Positions 37,144 to 45,328 of a DNA stretch of 64,000 nt are shown here, piece by piece. The first letter of the stretch is position 1, and each line of letters begins with the position of its first letter. Source of the DNA: Prevotella sp. (GTDB taxonomy: Bacteria; Bacillota_I; Bacilli_A; ML615J-28; CAG-313); the NCBI GenBank assembly GCA_023665755.1, contig JAMPDF010000001.1, forward strand, positions 449,537 to 513,536, in the 5' to 3' direction. The translations under genes and the position numbers were made by a program. The notes beneath the pieces were generated by a model. That model searched no databases and was not told the origin of the DNA. It saw nothing but the letters and a program-made list of their open reading frames with translations.

Positions 37144-37255
37144 GTTTTAATATCCTCCATTTTATTTTGTTTTGGCCTCTAAGAACTTCTTCGTACAGCA
37201 CGCCAATTGATAAACGCGACGGCTTACTCCGTTCTTATGTGTATTTTTTGCCATT
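37144..37255 (-). promoter_or_regulatory. Structured rpsB leader RNA, candidate autoregulatory element
   Basis: The ~110-base leader can fold: TAAGAAC (37237-37231) pairs with GTTCTTA (37186-37180), enclosing an inner hairpin in which GTA, AGC and CGTC pair with TAC, GCT and GGCG with two single-base bulges. An S2-binding site before rpsB is known in enterobacteria; that this leader works in the same way is inference. Confidence 0.55.
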
Positions 37256-37259
37256 TCTT

Positions 37260-37288
37260 ATTATAACACAATTTATTTTTTTTATCAA
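37260..37288 (-). promoter_or_regulatory. Sigma-A promoter of the rpsB operon
   Basis: TTGATA (37288-37283), 17-base spacer, TATAAT (37265-37260) preceded by TGTG. It would start transcription near 37253, giving a ~110-base leader. Confidence 0.8.
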
Positions 37289-37320
37289 ACAATATAACTA
37301 CATATTTTACAATCAATCGA

Positions 37321-37806
37321 TTATTGGATAGGTTCAACTTTCTTTAATAATGTAACAAAATTCAGTCCTTCATGTTCTTCTTCCTCATCAATGATTTCAA
37401 ACCCCATATGTTGATAAAAAGAAACATTATATTCTTCTTGTAAAATGGTATCTACAAACCACTTTTTGACATTCGGATTTTGATTGAACAATTGACTGAG
37501 TACAACACTTCCATATCCTAAATGCTGATAGTCTGGCATAAAATAAAATTGGGCAATTTTCATTATCTCTTTATCATCTAATTCAAAGCAAAATAGCCCC
37601 CCTATCAATTGGTGTGTATTGGCATCTAATATTTTATAGTACTGTCCAAATCGATATTGAATATTGAATTCCATTCGATGTAAATCCATATGATATGGAT
37701 TGCTATCAAAATCGCCATATTTTTCGGCATAAATAGCAAACGCATCTTTTTGAATTTGTAATAAATTCTTTGCATCCTCCTTGGATGCTTTTTCCATTAT
37801 TATCAT
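37321..37806 (-). CDS. GNAT-family N-acetyltransferase
   Basis: A 161-residue GNAT enzyme. The acetyl-CoA motif A is QFYFMPDYQHLGYGSVVLSQL, with Q/R-x-x-G-x-G-S; the C-terminal YNVSFYQHMGFEI is the usual last strand-helix. N-terminal ASKEDAKNLLQIQKDAF is also typical. The substrate cannot be told. ATG 37806 with AAAGGAG upstream is chosen over an earlier ATG. It lies 24 bases after xerC. Confidence 0.88.
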   Translation of the reverse strand: MIIMEKASKEDAKNLLQIQKDAFAIYAEKYGDFDSNPYHMDLHRMEFNIQYRFGQYYKILDANTHQLIGGLFCFELDDKEIMKIAQFYFMPDYQHLGYGSVVLSQLFNQNPNVKKWFVDTILQEEYNVSFYQHMGFEIIDEEEEHEGLNFVTLLKKVEPIQ

Positions 37807-37830
37807 ATTTTCTCCTTTATTATTTATCAA

Positions 37831-38841
37831 TTATTTCCTATTTTGTCTAGGGTGATTCTGCATATAAGTTTCTCTGATTTGTTCTTTTGAAACATGAGTA
37901 TAAATTTGGGTTGTTGATAAATTTTCATGACCTAACATAGTTTGGACACTTCTTAAATCAGCACCTCCATCTAATAAATGGGTAGCGAAAGTATGGCGAA
38001 TCATATGGGGATACACGTGCCCTACTTCTGCAGTGCGATCAATGATATTGTCCAAAATAACTCGCACTCCTCTTGGAGTAAGTGGTCCACCATTCTTATT
38101 TACAAACAAAATATCAGTCGCATTTTGTTCAATTTTTCGAATTAAAGCCGGACGGGCTATATACATATATTCTTTTAAGGATTGAATGCTTCTATCACTT
38201 AAAGGCACATATCGTTCTTTATGCCCTTTCCCAAATACTTTAATCATCTCATTTGGAAAGTCTAAATTTTTTTCGGTAATAGCACAAATTTCACTTACCC
38301 GGAGCCCTGAACCATATAATAGTTCCAGTAATGCATAATCCCTTAATCCCAGCGGTTTGGTCTTGTCAATCGAAGCAAACATCATCTCAATCTCATTTTG
38401 ATATAAAAAATGAGGTAACTGTTTTTCAATCTTAGGTGTTTCAACATTCTCAAAATAAGATACTGCTAGAATACCTTCTACAACCAAATAACGATAAAAG
38501 GCACGCAAACTAGATACCTTTCGAGCTATACTTTTACGGCTATAGTGATTGGCAACTAAATGAGAAATATAATATCTAGCAATATTTTCCGTTTGAATAC
38601 GTAACAAATGGCCATATTTTTGTTCTTCTAAAAAGGATGAAAAATCATGAATATCCTTTAAATAATTCTGAACAGTATATGGTGAATAATTTTTTTCAGC
38701 TTCTAAATACATTCTGTATTTTTCTATGGCTTGAATGCCTTTTTCCTTACTTGTATCTACTTGGACACCTCTTCCTAAACTAGAGCGTTTAGATGGTTTT
38801 GCATTTCCTCTAACTGTTTTTTTTAGTGCCAAGTCCCTCAT
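37831..38841 (-). CDS. xerC: Tyrosine recombinase XerC
   Basis: A 336-residue tyrosine recombinase for chromosome dimer resolution at dif. The catalytic set is complete: Arg in GLRVSEI, Lys in GKGHKERYVPL, HMIRHTFATHLL (His, Arg), GHENLSTTQIYTHV (His and the nucleophilic Tyr). The SAM-like N-terminal domain includes NYSPYTVQNYL. It follows trmFO by 7 bases, as in Bacilli. AAGGAG abuts ATG 38841; a TTG at 38832 has better spacing and may be the true start. An N-terminal basic extension of ~35 residues precedes the domain. Confidence 0.93.
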   Translation of the reverse strand: MRDLALKKTVRGNAKPSKRSSLGRGVQVDTSKEKGIQAIEKYRMYLEAEKNYSPYTVQNYLKDIHDFSSFLEEQKYGHLLRIQTENIARYYISHLVANHYSRKSIARKVSSLRAFYRYLVVEGILAVSYFENVETPKIEKQLPHFLYQNEIEMMFASIDKTKPLGLRDYALLELLYGSGLRVSEICAITEKNLDFPNEMIKVFGKGHKERYVPLSDRSIQSLKEYMYIARPALIRKIEQNATDILFVNKNGGPLTPRGVRVILDNIIDRTAEVGHVYPHMIRHTFATHLLDGGADLRSVQTMLGHENLSTTQIYTHVSKEQIRETYMQNHPRQNRK

Positions 38842-38848
38842 CTCCTTC

Positions 38849-40159
38849 TTATTCTAATTCACTAATCAGTTGTTTGATCTGCTCAATTGCTCTTGTAGCA
38901 TATGCTTTTTTTCTTTCCTTTTTATATATTTTTCCTGATAAACTCTCAAAAATACCAAAGTTAACATTCATTGGCTCAAAAGTATCAGGTGGAGTAATTT
39001 CTGGGTGATAAGAAATATAGTTTGCCAATGCTCCTATTGCTGTAGTGGCATCAAGAAGTAAAATCTCCTTTTGTTCTAAGTATCTTGCCATGTTGATTCC
39101 TGCTATTAATCCACTAGAGGCTGACTCAACATATCCTTCTACTCCTGTCATTTGTCCCGCAAAGAAAATATGTGGATGTTCTATCAACTGATATCCCTTA
39201 TTCAGTAATTTCTTGGAATGAATATAAGTATTGCGATGCATAACACCATAACGTACAATATTAGCATTCTCTAACCCTGGTATGAGTGATAATAATTTTT
39301 TCTGCTCACCAAATTTAAGATGGGTTTGAAATCCAACTAAATTATATAAACTTTTTGCTAAATTGTCTTGTCGAAGTTGCACAACAGCATATGGCCATCT
39401 TCCTGTTTTTGGATCATCTAAACCTACTGGTTTCATAGGTCCAAATAAGAGGGTTTGTCTTCCTCTCATAGCCATTTCTTCAATTGGCATACATCCTTCA
39501 AATACTTTCATTTCAAAATCATGTGGTTTTACTTTTTCAGCATGAATCAAAAAATCATAAAAAGTATTAAATTCTTCTTCCGTCATGGGGCAATTTAAAT
39601 AGGCTGCCTCTCCTTTATTATAGCGTGAAGCTAAAAATACTTTATTATGATCAATAGAATCATATGTTACAATAGGTGCGATAGCATCATAAAAATACAT
39701 ATAGGATGTCCCCAATAATTTTTCAATTTCTTGATGTAAACTATCACTGGTCAAAGGACCAGAAGCAATAATTACGGGTCCACTAGGAATAGTCTTGACT
39801 TCTTCTCGAATAATCTCAATATGCTCCATTGTAGATAGTGTTTCTGTAATATAATTAGAAAAAGCAACTCTATCTACAGCAAGAGCCCCACCTGCTTCTA
39901 CTTTAGTCGCATCTGCTGCCCGAATGATTAAAGAATCCATTAGGCGCATCTCTTCTTTTAATAGTCCTACTGCATTTTCAATTCCAGCTGCACGTAATGA
40001 ATTACTACAAATGAGTTCAGCAAAACCACCAGTTTGATGTGCACTAGTCATTTTTTGAGGACGCATTTCATATAGTTTGACATCATATCCTCTTTTTGCA
40101 AGCTGATAGGCAGCTTCACTTCCAGCAAGTCCTGCCCCTATAATTGTTACTTCTTTCAT
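38849..40159 (-). CDS. trmFO: Folate/FAD-dependent tRNA (uracil-54-C5)-methyltransferase TrmFO
   Basis: A 436-residue flavoprotein that makes ribothymidine 54 in tRNA using methylenetetrahydrofolate. The FAD fold is IIGAGLAGSEAAYQLAKRG, followed by CSNSLRAAGIENAVGLLK with a key Cys. The C-terminal part has TGVEGYVESASSGLIAG. ATG 40159 is preferred with AAAGGATAGTGAT upstream. A promoter-like TATACT lies just upstream. xerC follows. Confidence 0.96.
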   Translation of the reverse strand: MKEVTIIGAGLAGSEAAYQLAKRGYDVKLYEMRPQKMTSAHQTGGFAELICSNSLRAAGIENAVGLLKEEMRLMDSLIIRAADATKVEAGGALAVDRVAFSNYITETLSTMEHIEIIREEVKTIPSGPVIIASGPLTSDSLHQEIEKLLGTSYMYFYDAIAPIVTYDSIDHNKVFLASRYNKGEAAYLNCPMTEEEFNTFYDFLIHAEKVKPHDFEMKVFEGCMPIEEMAMRGRQTLLFGPMKPVGLDDPKTGRWPYAVVQLRQDNLAKSLYNLVGFQTHLKFGEQKKLLSLIPGLENANIVRYGVMHRNTYIHSKKLLNKGYQLIEHPHIFFAGQMTGVEGYVESASSGLIAGINMARYLEQKEILLLDATTAIGALANYISYHPEITPPDTFEPMNVNFGIFESLSGKIYKKERKKAYATRAIEQIKQLISELE

Positions 40160-40213
40160 TTTATCACTATCCTTTTGATTGTAGTATACCATATTTTGCT
40201 TTTTTTGAAAAGA

Positions 40214-40246
40214 AAATCGCTAGTTCAATCCTTGAACTAACGATTT
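40214..40246 (-). terminator. Terminator of the solute-binding lipoprotein gene
   Basis: TAGTTCAA / TTGAACTA form an 8-bp stem around TCC, extended by AAATCG / CGATTT across a C-A mismatch. It lies 14 bases after the gene on the minus strand. Confidence 0.7.
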
Positions 40247-40259
40247 ATCAATTGATCTT

Positions 40260-41885
40260 TTATGGTTTAATTTCACCATATAAATAGTCATGAATGACTT
40301 GGAATAATTCAACTATATTTCTCTCTTGACCATTACCTAATGAGTTGATGGCTTGATTGACATAATTGCGCTTTTCTTCTTCAGTTGCAAATGGTTTCTC
40401 TTTTTCAACATATTCTTTTATAAATGGTGTGTATCCAGCTCCCGATAAATCAGGGAAGAAAGTACATCCTTGAACAAACGCAGAGACATTCGCAATTACT
40501 CCCATTCTTTCATAAACTTGTTTTTCTTGCAATTTGAAATACAATTGGATAGATTTTTCATCAAGAAAATATCTTAAAATATCTGATAATCGTTCTTCAT
40601 CTGTTTGAGATGAAATCAATCGATAACCACTTTCTAATTCGTATAAAATTCGAAATGCAATCTCAGGTGTGAATCCGTTTTCTAATGTATCAAAATTTAA
40701 AATAGAAAATCCAGGTGCATTATAAACTGATACTTGATATTGGTTATTTGAACTAGTAGGATAAGGCACTAATGCCAATTTTTCTGTCAATGATGTGCTA
40801 GATAAGTCCGAAAAATCTCTTTGCGCAAACATATGGGAAGAAAATACACCACTAGAACGCGTAGCAAGTAAACCTTTACCTACAAGTTGTTGAACTTGAT
40901 CATAGATAGATAGCATAGGTTTAGAACCAATATTGATTGTATTGTTTTCTACAATGTTTATACCATTCGCACTTGCTAATCCAAAAACAAATGGAACGTA
41001 ATCATCTATTCCCAAAGCCAAGTTTTTATCCAATTGCTGAATTTCTAAACAAAGTTGATAAAACACATCCCAGTTCCAATTGCCCTCAAAATACATCTTT
41101 TGTGGATCTGACAAATGATTTTCTTCAAAAAATTGCTTGTCATAGTACAGAAAAAGATCTGTATAAACTTCTTGTGGAATATAACGATAAACGTTTTGAT
41201 AATATTCTGATAAGTTTCTTTTTATATCTACTGGCACAATATCCATTTCTTTCATAATACCTGCATGATTTTGAATGTCATATAAAGAAAAATAAAGTTC
41301 AGACAAGACATCTTTCTCCTTATACTTACCTGTAAGTACATAGTTTTCTTTCAAACTCCTATCATTGATAGAAAACATAGATACCACAGCATAAATGTCT
41401 TGACGAAGCAAAAAATGGTCTTCTAAATCATTTATTGTTTCTACATACTGTTCTTTATAATTCTCTAAAACATTATGTGAAGAATCGAAACAAGATACAT
41501 ATTGAATCACCATATTGTACTTTTTTTCAACACTACGATGATATGCCTGTTTCTCCCTTTTATCTGATGACAAATACATATCAGAAAAGGGATTATATAT
41601 ACTTTCTAATTGATTATACCAGTCTAAATACGGGATTCCAAGCGGATTAGATGGAGCATCTACATAAATATTCATAGTCATTCCTTTACCATTAAAGGAA
41701 AATGAAACTTTTGTATCATCTGGCAATGATTGTTCTCCTCCACCATTTTTATCGGTCATAGATGAATCATTTTCTTGAGGTTGATTTACTGGATTAAAAC
41801 GGCTATTTTCTTTACACCCTGTTGTAAAGGCAGTCAGTCCTATCAAACACACCATAATGATACCTATATTTTTTCTTAATTTCAC
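40260..41885 (-). CDS. Extracellular solute-binding lipoprotein (sugar ABC type)
   Basis: A 541-residue exported protein with a signal peptide and lipobox (AFTTGC, Cys at residue 24). The mature part resembles family 1 extracellular solute-binding proteins: GNWNWDVFYQLCLEIQQLDKN matches the W-x-W-D substrate-binding-protein motif seen in sugar ABC transporters. A Ser/Asn/Gly-rich linker follows the Cys. No permease or ATPase gene is adjacent, so it would depend on a transporter elsewhere or act as an orphan receptor. The start is GTG 41885 with AAGGAG upstream. Confidence 0.8.
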   Translation of the reverse strand: MKLRKNIGIIMVCLIGLTAFTTGCKENSRFNPVNQPQENDSSMTDKNGGGEQSLPDDTKVSFSFNGKGMTMNIYVDAPSNPLGIPYLDWYNQLESIYNPFSDMYLSSDKREKQAYHRSVEKKYNMVIQYVSCFDSSHNVLENYKEQYVETINDLEDHFLLRQDIYAVVSMFSINDRSLKENYVLTGKYKEKDVLSELYFSLYDIQNHAGIMKEMDIVPVDIKRNLSEYYQNVYRYIPQEVYTDLFLYYDKQFFEENHLSDPQKMYFEGNWNWDVFYQLCLEIQQLDKNLALGIDDYVPFVFGLASANGINIVENNTINIGSKPMLSIYDQVQQLVGKGLLATRSSGVFSSHMFAQRDFSDLSSTSLTEKLALVPYPTSSNNQYQVSVYNAPGFSILNFDTLENGFTPEIAFRILYELESGYRLISSQTDEERLSDILRYFLDEKSIQLYFKLQEKQVYERMGVIANVSAFVQGCTFFPDLSGAGYTPFIKEYVEKEKPFATEEEKRNYVNQAINSLGNGQERNIVELFQVIHDYLYGEIKP

Positions 41886-42480
41886 TTTTATCTCTCCTTA
41901 ATTTTTAATTTTTTCGTTTCTAGCGTCTTTTATTTTCCAAATATATTCTATATTTTTATATCAACATTTTCCTATCGCACTCTACTCTCATATTGCATAA
42001 TTTCTTAACTAGAAGATACATTTATTTTCTAACTGAATGTTTCTTTTATATATCATTTATTCCTATATTAGACAATTTTTACACCTGCTATTTTGCCACT
42101 ATAAAGTTTTTCTCATATTCATTACAATTATATTATTGATACAAAAAGTTTATTTTTGATAATACTTGTAAATATAATCCCTATATGCTACATATCATAA
42201 TAATCAAAATTGTCTTTATATCTTTCACCTAGTCGTAAACATATTATTTATTGATTTTTATCGAATTGAATTACAATAAGCTACTCTATATAAAATCTAA
42301 ATTTGTTTTCTATTGATGATTAATATATAATAAAAAACAAAAAACTCTCCTATTCTAGAAGAGTTTTATCGAAATTGCAGATGATAGGATTATATTATAA
42401 ACTCCTCCAATAATTTACTTGTAATTCGGTATGTATATTTAATTGTATTTTAACTTGTTTTAAAAGATAATGCAAGCGTT
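41886..42480. other. AT-rich intergenic region without a gene
   Basis: About 595 bases between the solute-binding protein gene and the small Feo gene. I see no convincing ORF or known RNA. It contains one terminator (42334-42360) and is otherwise very AT-rich. A promoter for the solute-binding protein is expected here but none stood out. Confidence 0.6.
42334..42360 (-). terminator. Terminator downstream of the second feo operon
   Basis: AAAACTCT and AGAGTTTT pair around an 11-base loop; on the minus strand the hairpin is followed by a T-rich tract (T6, G, T6). It lies about 120 bases after the small Feo-associated gene. Confidence 0.65.
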
Positions 42481-42639
42481 TTACTTTTTATTTTCCTCTT
42501 TATCGCAAGGTTCACTACAGTGTTTTGCGTAAGGACATCCTCTACATGGATCTTTGCGATGTTTCCAAAATGTAAAGTAACCAATAGCAATCACACTTGC
42601 AATAATAATTATTAAAATAATAATATCTATAGATTTCAT
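42481..42639 (-). CDS. FeoB-associated Cys-rich membrane protein
   Basis: A 52-residue peptide too short for usual ORF cut-offs. It has one N-terminal membrane helix (IDIIILIIIIASVIAIGYF) and a cytosolic or extracytosolic cysteine cluster (PCRGCPYAKHCSEPC), the pattern of the FeoB-associated Cys-rich family. It begins 9 bases after the feoB stop codon. It probably assists Fe2+ handling at FeoB; how is unknown. Confidence 0.85.
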   Translation of the reverse strand: MKSIDIIILIIIIASVIAIGYFTFWKHRKDPCRGCPYAKHCSEPCDKEENKK

Positions 42640-42648
42640 ATGTTTATC

Positions 42649-44625
42649 CTAAATCAAATGTAAAATAAGAGAACCAATTCCAAATGCAAGACAACCTAGT
42701 ATCCATGCAAGACCGGTTTGAAATAAAATGGCTTGAAACATACGTTTGGTTGAGCCAAGTTCTCTACGCATCGCACCTATGGCGCCAAAACATGGCGCTG
42801 AAAATAAATTGAACATACAAAATGCATAAGCACTCGCTGGATTAAAGAACCCAAATACGCCACTACCAAATAATGCCGTTATATCTTGTGATTCTTCTGC
42901 TAGTCCTGCAATAATATTCATACTAGATACGACTTGTTCTTTTGCTACTAACCCTTGAATTGCAGAAACTGTTGCGCCCCAAGACCATTCTCCAAGCATT
43001 GGATAAAACACCCAAGCAAATACATTACCAATTGATGCTAAAATAGAGTCTTCTACATTCACACCATATTGTAATTTCCAATTGAATGATAGTAAAAACC
43101 AAACAGCAATTGAACAAATTAGAATCACAGTACCCGCTCTTTTAATAAAGGCTATGACTTTTTCACCAACATCGCGGATTACATATTTGATAGATGGTAA
43201 TTTATATTCTGGAAGTTCAGAAATAAAAGAAGATGGATTACCTTTGAAAAAGAATTTTTTTAAAATAACTGCAGAAATTAAAATAATCACAATTGCAAGA
43301 AAATAAAGAGATACCGTAATTAAACCACTATATTGATCAAAAAAAGCCCCTGCGAACATCGCAATAATAGGTAATTTAGCAGAACAAGGGATAAAGGGTG
43401 TACATACAATCGTAATTGCCCGTTCATCCTCGTCTTCTACTGTTCGTGCAGTCATAATGCCTGGCACACTACATCCAGATCCTACAATGAACGGAATCAG
43501 TGATTTTCCACTTAAGCCAAATTTTTTGAATACTTTATCTAAGAAGAAGGCAATTCTTGACATATACCCACTTGTTTCTAAAATAGCAATACATAAAAAT
43601 AAAATCACTAGTTGGGGAGCGAAATTCAGTACTGCACCAACACCTTTGATTATTCCATCACAAATCAAACTAATGATCCAACTACTTGCACCAAGATGAC
43701 TTAGCGTTTCTGAAACCCATCCTGAAAAAGAATGAATAACCCCATCCACCAAATCTACCGTCCATGACCCTACTACACCAACTGCTAAATAATAGATAAG
43801 CGCCATAATACAAGCGAAAATAGGAATGGCAAGCCATTTATTAAGTAAAATTTTATCTAATTGATCCGTAATAGTTACCACATTTTTTGGTTGTGTTACA
43901 CACTGATTTTTAATATCAGTAATAAAATTATAACGTTCATTCGCAATAATCTGCTCTGTATCATATTGATAACTTTTTTCTATTTGATCAATCCGATATA
44001 AAATACTATCAGTCACGTAACAAAGGTATCGTTCCTCTTTTTCAAAAATTTTAACTGCCTCAAAACGATTGCATCCCCTATGCCGCATAATATAATCAAG
44101 AATATCTTCTACACTAGGCGCATAGATTTTTTGATGATTGTTTTCTAAAATGGACTTGCTAGTAATCAAGTGAATCAGTTCATCAATTCCTGTTTGTTTT
44201 AAGGCAGAAATTCTCACAATGGATGTATGCAATAATTCACTTAATTTTTGTTCATCAATTTGAATCTGTTTTTTTTCTAACATATCAGCCATATTGAGGG
44301 CAATAATAACTTTTGTATCTAACTCTAGTAATTGAGTTGTTAAGTATAAACTTCTTTCAATTGATGTAGCATCTACAATATTAATCACTACATCTGGTTT
44401 TTCTTCTAAAATATATCGCCTAGAAACCTCTTCTTCTGCTGTATAAGGACTTAAAGAATATATACCAGGTAAATCTACTATAGTAATATCCGTATCCTTG
44501 ATTTTTCCTTCTTTTCGTTCAATTGTTACACCTGGCCAATTCCCAACTTTTTGGTTGGTTCCTGTCAATATATTAAATAGACTTGTTTTTCCACTATTTT
44601 GATTTCCAATCAATGCGACTTTCAT
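42649..44625 (-). CDS. feoB: Ferrous iron transporter FeoB (658 residues)
   Basis: A 658-residue FeoB. The N-terminal G domain has GNQNSGKTSLFN (G1), DLPGIYSLSPYTAEEE (G3) and NMAD (G4); the GDI-like spacer is followed by ~8-10 membrane helices with the VGSGCSVPGIMTAR motif and a second one, CTPFIPCSAKLP, typical of FeoB. It shares one base with feoA (TAATG). It is a paralogue of the other FeoB in this window, with different length and G1 sequence. Confidence 0.95.
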   Translation of the reverse strand: MKVALIGNQNSGKTSLFNILTGTNQKVGNWPGVTIERKEGKIKDTDITIVDLPGIYSLSPYTAEEEVSRRYILEEKPDVVINIVDATSIERSLYLTTQLLELDTKVIIALNMADMLEKKQIQIDEQKLSELLHTSIVRISALKQTGIDELIHLITSKSILENNHQKIYAPSVEDILDYIMRHRGCNRFEAVKIFEKEERYLCYVTDSILYRIDQIEKSYQYDTEQIIANERYNFITDIKNQCVTQPKNVVTITDQLDKILLNKWLAIPIFACIMALIYYLAVGVVGSWTVDLVDGVIHSFSGWVSETLSHLGASSWIISLICDGIIKGVGAVLNFAPQLVILFLCIAILETSGYMSRIAFFLDKVFKKFGLSGKSLIPFIVGSGCSVPGIMTARTVEDEDERAITIVCTPFIPCSAKLPIIAMFAGAFFDQYSGLITVSLYFLAIVIILISAVILKKFFFKGNPSSFISELPEYKLPSIKYVIRDVGEKVIAFIKRAGTVILICSIAVWFLLSFNWKLQYGVNVEDSILASIGNVFAWVFYPMLGEWSWGATVSAIQGLVAKEQVVSSMNIIAGLAEESQDITALFGSGVFGFFNPASAYAFCMFNLFSAPCFGAIGAMRRELGSTKRMFQAILFQTGLAWILGCLAFGIGSLILHLI

Positions 44626-44882
44626 TATTTGATTACCTCAATATCGATATTTTCCATTTCTTGTTTTCGAATGCAAAGTTCATACCCTCGTAATTCAATA
44701 TCTACAGGATCCCCTAGTGGAGCAATTTTTTTTACTGTTACTTCTACTCCTGTTGTAATTCCCATATCTAAAAGTCTTCTGCGTACTGCTCTACTATCAT
44801 TATGTAATCCTGTTACACGTGCTATTTGACCAATTGTTAAATCTGACAAATGCCCTTTTTGACCTTTTTTTAGATGTTTCAT
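44625..44882 (-). CDS. feoA: FeoA-domain protein
   Basis: An 85-residue SH3-like FeoA protein (RRRLLDMGITTGVEVTVKK, PLGDPVDIELRGYELCIRK). FeoA modulates FeoB. The start is ATG 44882 with GAGGGAAG upstream, not the in-frame ATG 48 bases earlier. It is fused to feoB in translation by a TAATG overlap. It is the first gene of the second feo operon. Confidence 0.92.
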   Translation of the reverse strand: MKHLKKGQKGHLSDLTIGQIARVTGLHNDSRAVRRRLLDMGITTGVEVTVKKIAPLGDPVDIELRGYELCIRKQEMENIDIEVIK

Positions 44883-45020
44883 AACTTCCCTCTTTTCATT
44901 ATATTTCGAAATAGAACATAAGATACTCATCTCATTGTTCTTTAATTAGAAGTTCTTTCCTTATATAATATACCACAAAACGCTCTATTTTGTAAAGATT
45001 ACGCCCTAAAATCAACAAAA

Positions 45021-45073
45021 AAACACAGTTAATTTTGGATAATTTGCAATATATTACCTCATCTACTGTGTTT
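45021..45073 (-). terminator. Terminator of the first feo operon
   Basis: AAACACAGT / ACTGTGTTT form a 9-bp stem enclosing a ~35-base loop that contains a weaker inner stem; on the minus strand a T run follows. It separates the two feo operons. Confidence 0.65.
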
Positions 45074-45138
45074 CTTTAATTTTTTATAGACAACCAACTT
45101 TATCTATGAATAATTATTACAATATATAATGCTTTAGT

Positions 45139-45291
45139 TTATCTTTTCTTCAGTGGGCAATCTTGATGGCAGCCATCACAACCACAGCCACACCCTATTT
45201 TTCCCTTTTTACGATTTTTTAATTTTAGAAAAATCGGCAATAATACAAGTACTATAGCTATTGCAATAATAAGATATTCAAACCATTCCAT
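45139..45291 (-). CDS. FeoB-associated Cys-rich membrane protein (second copy)
   Basis: A 50-residue peptide with one membrane helix (EWFEYLIIAIAIVLVLLPIF) and a cysteine run (CGCGCDGCHQDC). It resembles the small gene after the other feoB and is placed likewise, after the 737-residue feoB. It is too short for usual ORF cut-offs. The denser cysteines (CGCGC) suggest a different metal site from its paralogue. Confidence 0.85.
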   Translation of the reverse strand: MEWFEYLIIAIAIVLVLLPIFLKLKNRKKGKIGCGCGCDGCHQDCPLKKR

Positions 45292-45328
45292 CTATTGGAT
45301 TGCCTCCTTTCTGTTTTATATACTATAT

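Noticed and set aside
37831..38841. XerC as an integrase of a mobile element
   Set aside because: It follows trmFO as in all Bacilli and no attachment-site duplication is visible.
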